The notes under the pieces were generated by a model, which saw only the letters and a program-made list of their open reading frames with translations, did no database searches and was not told where the DNA came from. Positions 61,876 to 64,000 of a stretch of DNA of 64,000 nt are shown piece after piece; position 1 is the stretch's first letter; the number at the start of each line of letters is the position of its first letter. The DNA lies in assembly GCA_963739975.1 (NCBI GenBank), contig CAVUCK010000017.1, positions 124,001-188,000 on the forward strand, read 5' to 3'. The translations under genes and the position numbers were made by a program. Source of the DNA: JALZMG01 sp963739975. Lineage in GTDB: Bacteria > Actinomycetota > Acidimicrobiia > Acidimicrobiales > Ilumatobacteraceae.

Positions 61876-62985
61876 TCAGGGTCTTGGGTCGCGGGGGAGG
61901 CCGAGGAGGCGTTCGGCGATGATGTTGCGCTGGACCTGACTGGTGCCGCCGGCGATGCGGCCGCCGGGCGCGGCGAGCATGCCGGTGGCGTCGGGACCGG
62001 CGACCAGCGCGCCGGCACCGGCGGTGTCGGCGCGCAGCTCGGCCACGGCGAACATCATCTCGGTGATGCCGAGCTTGAGCAGCGAGCTGGCCGTCGTGGC
62101 CTGCGGACCGGCCCGCTGGGCCAGCGATCGGTAGGCCGTCCCGGTCGACACCAGGCGGGCCAGCCGATCGCGGTCGGCGGCGCCGAGCGCCCGCTCGGTG
62201 CCGATCCGGGCGATCTGCTCCAGCCGCCGCTCCAGCGAGATCACGGCGGTGCCGATGTGGCCCCGCTCGTTCGTCAACACGTCCATCCCCACACCCCACC
62301 CGCCGTGCAGCGGGCCGAGCAGATGGTCGGCCGGCAGTGACACATCGGTCAGGAAGACCTCGTCGAACTCGGCGCCTCCGGTCATCTGGCGCAGCGGTCG
62401 AGCCTCGATGCCCGGTGCGTCCATCGGGCAGAGGAAGAACGAGATGCCCTGGTGCTTCGGAGCGTCCGGATCGGTCCGAGCCATCAGGATGCCCCAGTTG
62501 CTGACCCGCCCGCCCGAGCACCAGACCTTCTGGCCGTTGACGACGAATCGGTCTCCGTCCTGCTCGGCGCGCGTCGACAGCGAGCCGAGGTCGCTGCCGG
62601 CGCCAGGCTCGGAGAACAGCTGGCACCACACGTGGTCGGCACCGAGCGTGGCCCGCAGGTGCCGCTCCTGCTGCGACGGCGTGCCGTAGCGCAGCACGGC
62701 ACCGCCGGCCAGGACCAACCCGACCATGTTCAGCACCGCCGGCACGCCCGCTGTCGCGCACTCCAGCAGCCAGGCCGCCTGGTGCTCGGGCGTCAGCCCC
62801 TGCCCGCCGTGCTCGACCGGCCAGTGGATCCCGGCGTACCCCGCCTCATTGAGCACCCGCTGCCAGGCCACGCCGGCGCCGATCAGCTCGGGTGGGCAGA
62901 TCGCCCCATAGTCGGGCGGGGCGTCGCCACGATGAGCGCCCAGCCAGTCCCGGGCCTGCTCAGCGAACTCCTCCACGGTGACCAC
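61876..62985 (-). CDS. Acyl-CoA dehydrogenase family protein
   Basis: 369 aa from GTG 62985 (MVTVEEFAEQARDWLGAH); GTG 62976 is an alternative. Contains the flavin- and substrate-binding signatures CQLFSEPGAGSDLGSLSTRAEQDGDRFVVNGQKVWCSGG and HQGISFFLCPMDAPGIEARPLRQMTGGAEFDEVFLTDVSLPADHLLG, and the C-terminal GGTSQVQRNIIAERLLGLPRDPRP. The type is that of the actinobacterial FadE group acting on branched or sterol-derived acyl-CoA. A pairing partner gene is not present in the window. Confidence 0.92.
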   Translation of the reverse strand: MVTVEEFAEQARDWLGAHRGDAPPDYGAICPPELIGAGVAWQRVLNEAGYAGIHWPVEHGGQGLTPEHQAAWLLECATAGVPAVLNMVGLVLAGGAVLRYGTPSQQERHLRATLGADHVWCQLFSEPGAGSDLGSLSTRAEQDGDRFVVNGQKVWCSGGRVSNWGILMARTDPDAPKHQGISFFLCPMDAPGIEARPLRQMTGGAEFDEVFLTDVSLPADHLLGPLHGGWGVGMDVLTNERGHIGTAVISLERRLEQIARIGTERALGAADRDRLARLVSTGTAYRSLAQRAGPQATTASSLLKLGITEMMFAVAELRADTAGAGALVAGPDATGMLAAPGGRIAGGTSQVQRNIIAERLLGLPRDPRP

Positions 62986-63008
62986 GGCGGCAGCATCCCA
63001 CCCCCACC

Positions 63009-63062
63009 ACCGCGTTTGTTCACCGGGCGCCGGCCCGCCGTTCTCCGGTGAACAAACGCGGT
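63009..63062. repeat. Hairpin with 18-bp perfect arms, GTTTGTTCACC type
   Basis: Arms 63009-63026 (ACCGCGTTTGTTCACCGG) and 63045-63062 are exactly complementary, loop of 18 bases. It lies between the divergent starts of the acyl-CoA dehydrogenase gene and hutU, 22 bases before the latter, so it might be an operator or an attenuator; the same core occurs within the gene at 54899. Confidence 0.85.
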
Positions 63063-63083
63063 TGGGTGTGGGAGATTGGCGGC

Positions 63084-64000
63084 GTGTTGCCTGGTGCTCG
63101 TCCCGTCCGTGCGCCCCGTGGGTCGGAGCTGTCGTGTCGCGGCTGGCCGCAGGAGGCGGCCTACCGGATGCTGCAGAACAACCTCGATCCCGAGGTCGCC
63201 GAGCGCCCCGACGACCTCGTGGTCTACGGCGGCACCGGTCGGGCTGCCCGATCGTGGCCGGCGTTCGACGCCATGGTGGCCACGCTGCGCACGCTGGCCG
63301 ACGACGAGACGATGCTCGTGCAGTCCGGCCAACCGGCTGGGGTCTTCCGCACCCACGAGTGGGCACCGCGGGTCCTGATCGCCAACTCCAACCTCGTGCC
63401 GGACTGGGCCAACTGGGACGAGTTCCGGCGTCTCGAGGCCGCCGGCCTGACGATGTACGGCCAGATGACGGCCGGCTCGTGGATCTACATCGGCACGCAG
63501 GGGATCCTCCAGGGCACCTACGAGTGCTTCGCCGAGATCGCCCGCCGCCGCTTCGGCGGCTCACTGGCCGGCACGATCACCCTGACCGCCGGGCTCGGCG
63601 GCATGGGCGGCGCTCAGCCGCTGGCGATCACGATGAACGACGGCGTGGCGCTGTGCATCGACGTCGATCCGGCTCGGGTCGAGCGGCGCGTCGAGACCCG
63701 CTACCTGGACGAGATCGCCGACGACCTCGACGACGCCGTCGCCCGCACGATCGCGGGCCCGCGACGAGCGCCGCGCCCTGTCGGTCGGCGTGGTCGGCAA
63801 CGCCGCCGACCTGCTGCCCCGATTGCTCGACCTCGACTTCCCGGCCGACATCGTCACCGACCAGACGAGCGCCCACGACCCGCTGTCGTACGTCCCCGTC
63901 GATGTCACCCCGGAGGCGGCGATCGAGATGGCCCGCTCCGACCCGCAGCTGTTCATCCGCCGGGCCCGGGAGTCGATGGCGACCCATTGCGCGGCCATGG
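63084..64000 (+). CDS. hutU: Urocanate hydratase (3' end outside window; frameshift)
   Basis: From GTG 63084 (MLPGARPVRAPRGSELSCRG). Urocanase blocks are clear: ERPDDLVVYGGTGRAARSW, MLVQSGQPAGVFRTHEWAPRVLIANSNLVPDWANWDEF, MYGQMTAGSWIYIGTQGILQGTYECFAEI and ITLTAGLGGMGGAQPLAITMNDGVALCIDVD, which includes the NAD-binding part. Near 63756-63760, in GCGGGCCC, one extra base breaks the frame; the protein continues as DERRALSVGVVGNAADLLPRLLDLD and DIVTDQTSAHDPLSYVP in the next frame to the window edge. About 305 of some 550 residues are visible. Second step of histidine degradation after hutH. Confidence 0.88.
   Translation, partial: MLPGARPVRAPRGSELSCRGWPQEAAYRMLQNNLDPEVAERPDDLVVYGGTGRAARSWPAFDAMVATLRTLADDETMLVQSGQPAGVFRTHEWAPRVLIANSNLVPDWANWDEFRRLEAAGLTMYGQMTAGSWIYIGTQGILQGTYECFAEIARRRFGGSLAGTITLTAGLGGMGGAQPLAITMNDGVALCIDVDPARVERRVETRYLDEIADDLDDAVARTIAGPRRAPRPVGRRGRQRRRPAAPIARPRLPGRHRHRPDERPRPAVVRPRRCHPGGGDRDGPLRPAAVHPPGPGVDGDPLRGH

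Overview
The window is about 70% GC and densely packed, with GTG/TTG starts, short 4-nt overlaps and many actinobacterial families: a SARP/BTAD regulator fused to an AAA ATPase and WD40 repeats, an F420-type LLM oxidoreductase, WYL regulator, DUF2630, SNF2+SWIM pair and very large FtsX-type permeases. I infer an actinobacterium, probably of the Acidimicrobiia (Ilumatobacter-like) lineage; the lineage is inference, as no rRNA or marker gene is present.

Layout. 1-4000: end of a CBS-domain gene, a gene-free stretch with an integrase remnant, an FkbM-like methyltransferase and a 5'-truncated secreted-type hydrolase. 4000-24500: an ABC/FtsX export and signalling island with four ~800-aa FtsX permeases, one shorter permease, two ATPases, a receiver/cyclase fusion, two cyclic-nucleotide-binding proteins (one is the C-terminal part of an ATPase), an MBL-fold hydrolase, and a NarL-type histidine kinase with two response regulators. 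24600-36500: a cupredoxin-like lipoprotein with a pentapeptide repeat in its metal loop, an SDR protein, thioesterase, FAD oxidase, pyrE, an LLM oxidoreductase, a universal stress protein, purB and purA, and a coupled lipoprotein/membrane protein pair. 36600-48500: the SARP-ATPase-WD40 giant, a HisD-family dehydrogenase with altered ligands, methyltransferase/VOC pair, enoyl-CoA hydratase, clpB, a CAP protein and DUF2630. 48600-58400: SNF2 helicase with SWIM partner, WYL regulator with divergent small ORF, and a PAS protein coupled to a two-gene ABC exporter. 58500-64000: hutH, YjbR protein, serpin lipoprotein, acyl-CoA dehydrogenase and the start of hutU.

How the parts may work together. The region 6486-16512 holds every piece expected of a cyclic-nucleotide circuit: a synthase under receiver control, a translationally coupled receptor/MBL-hydrolase pair, and an ABC ATPase with its own cyclic-nucleotide-binding domain, next to FtsX permeases. 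A histidine kinase and a response regulator whose receiver closely resembles that of the cyclase lie just downstream. This is the best candidate for an undescribed system.

Two features run through the whole window. First, short palindromic elements recur between genes: a 74-bp family (three full copies and one short copy), an almost identical 82-bp pair, a 47-bp hairpin pair, and GTTTGT-type hairpins. Several supply the ends or start codons of genes. Second, five single-base frameshifts break otherwise well conserved genes (cyclase, one permease, the SARP giant twice, hutU). They lie mostly in short G/C-rich runs, so either gene decay or uncorrected indels in the assembly must be considered.
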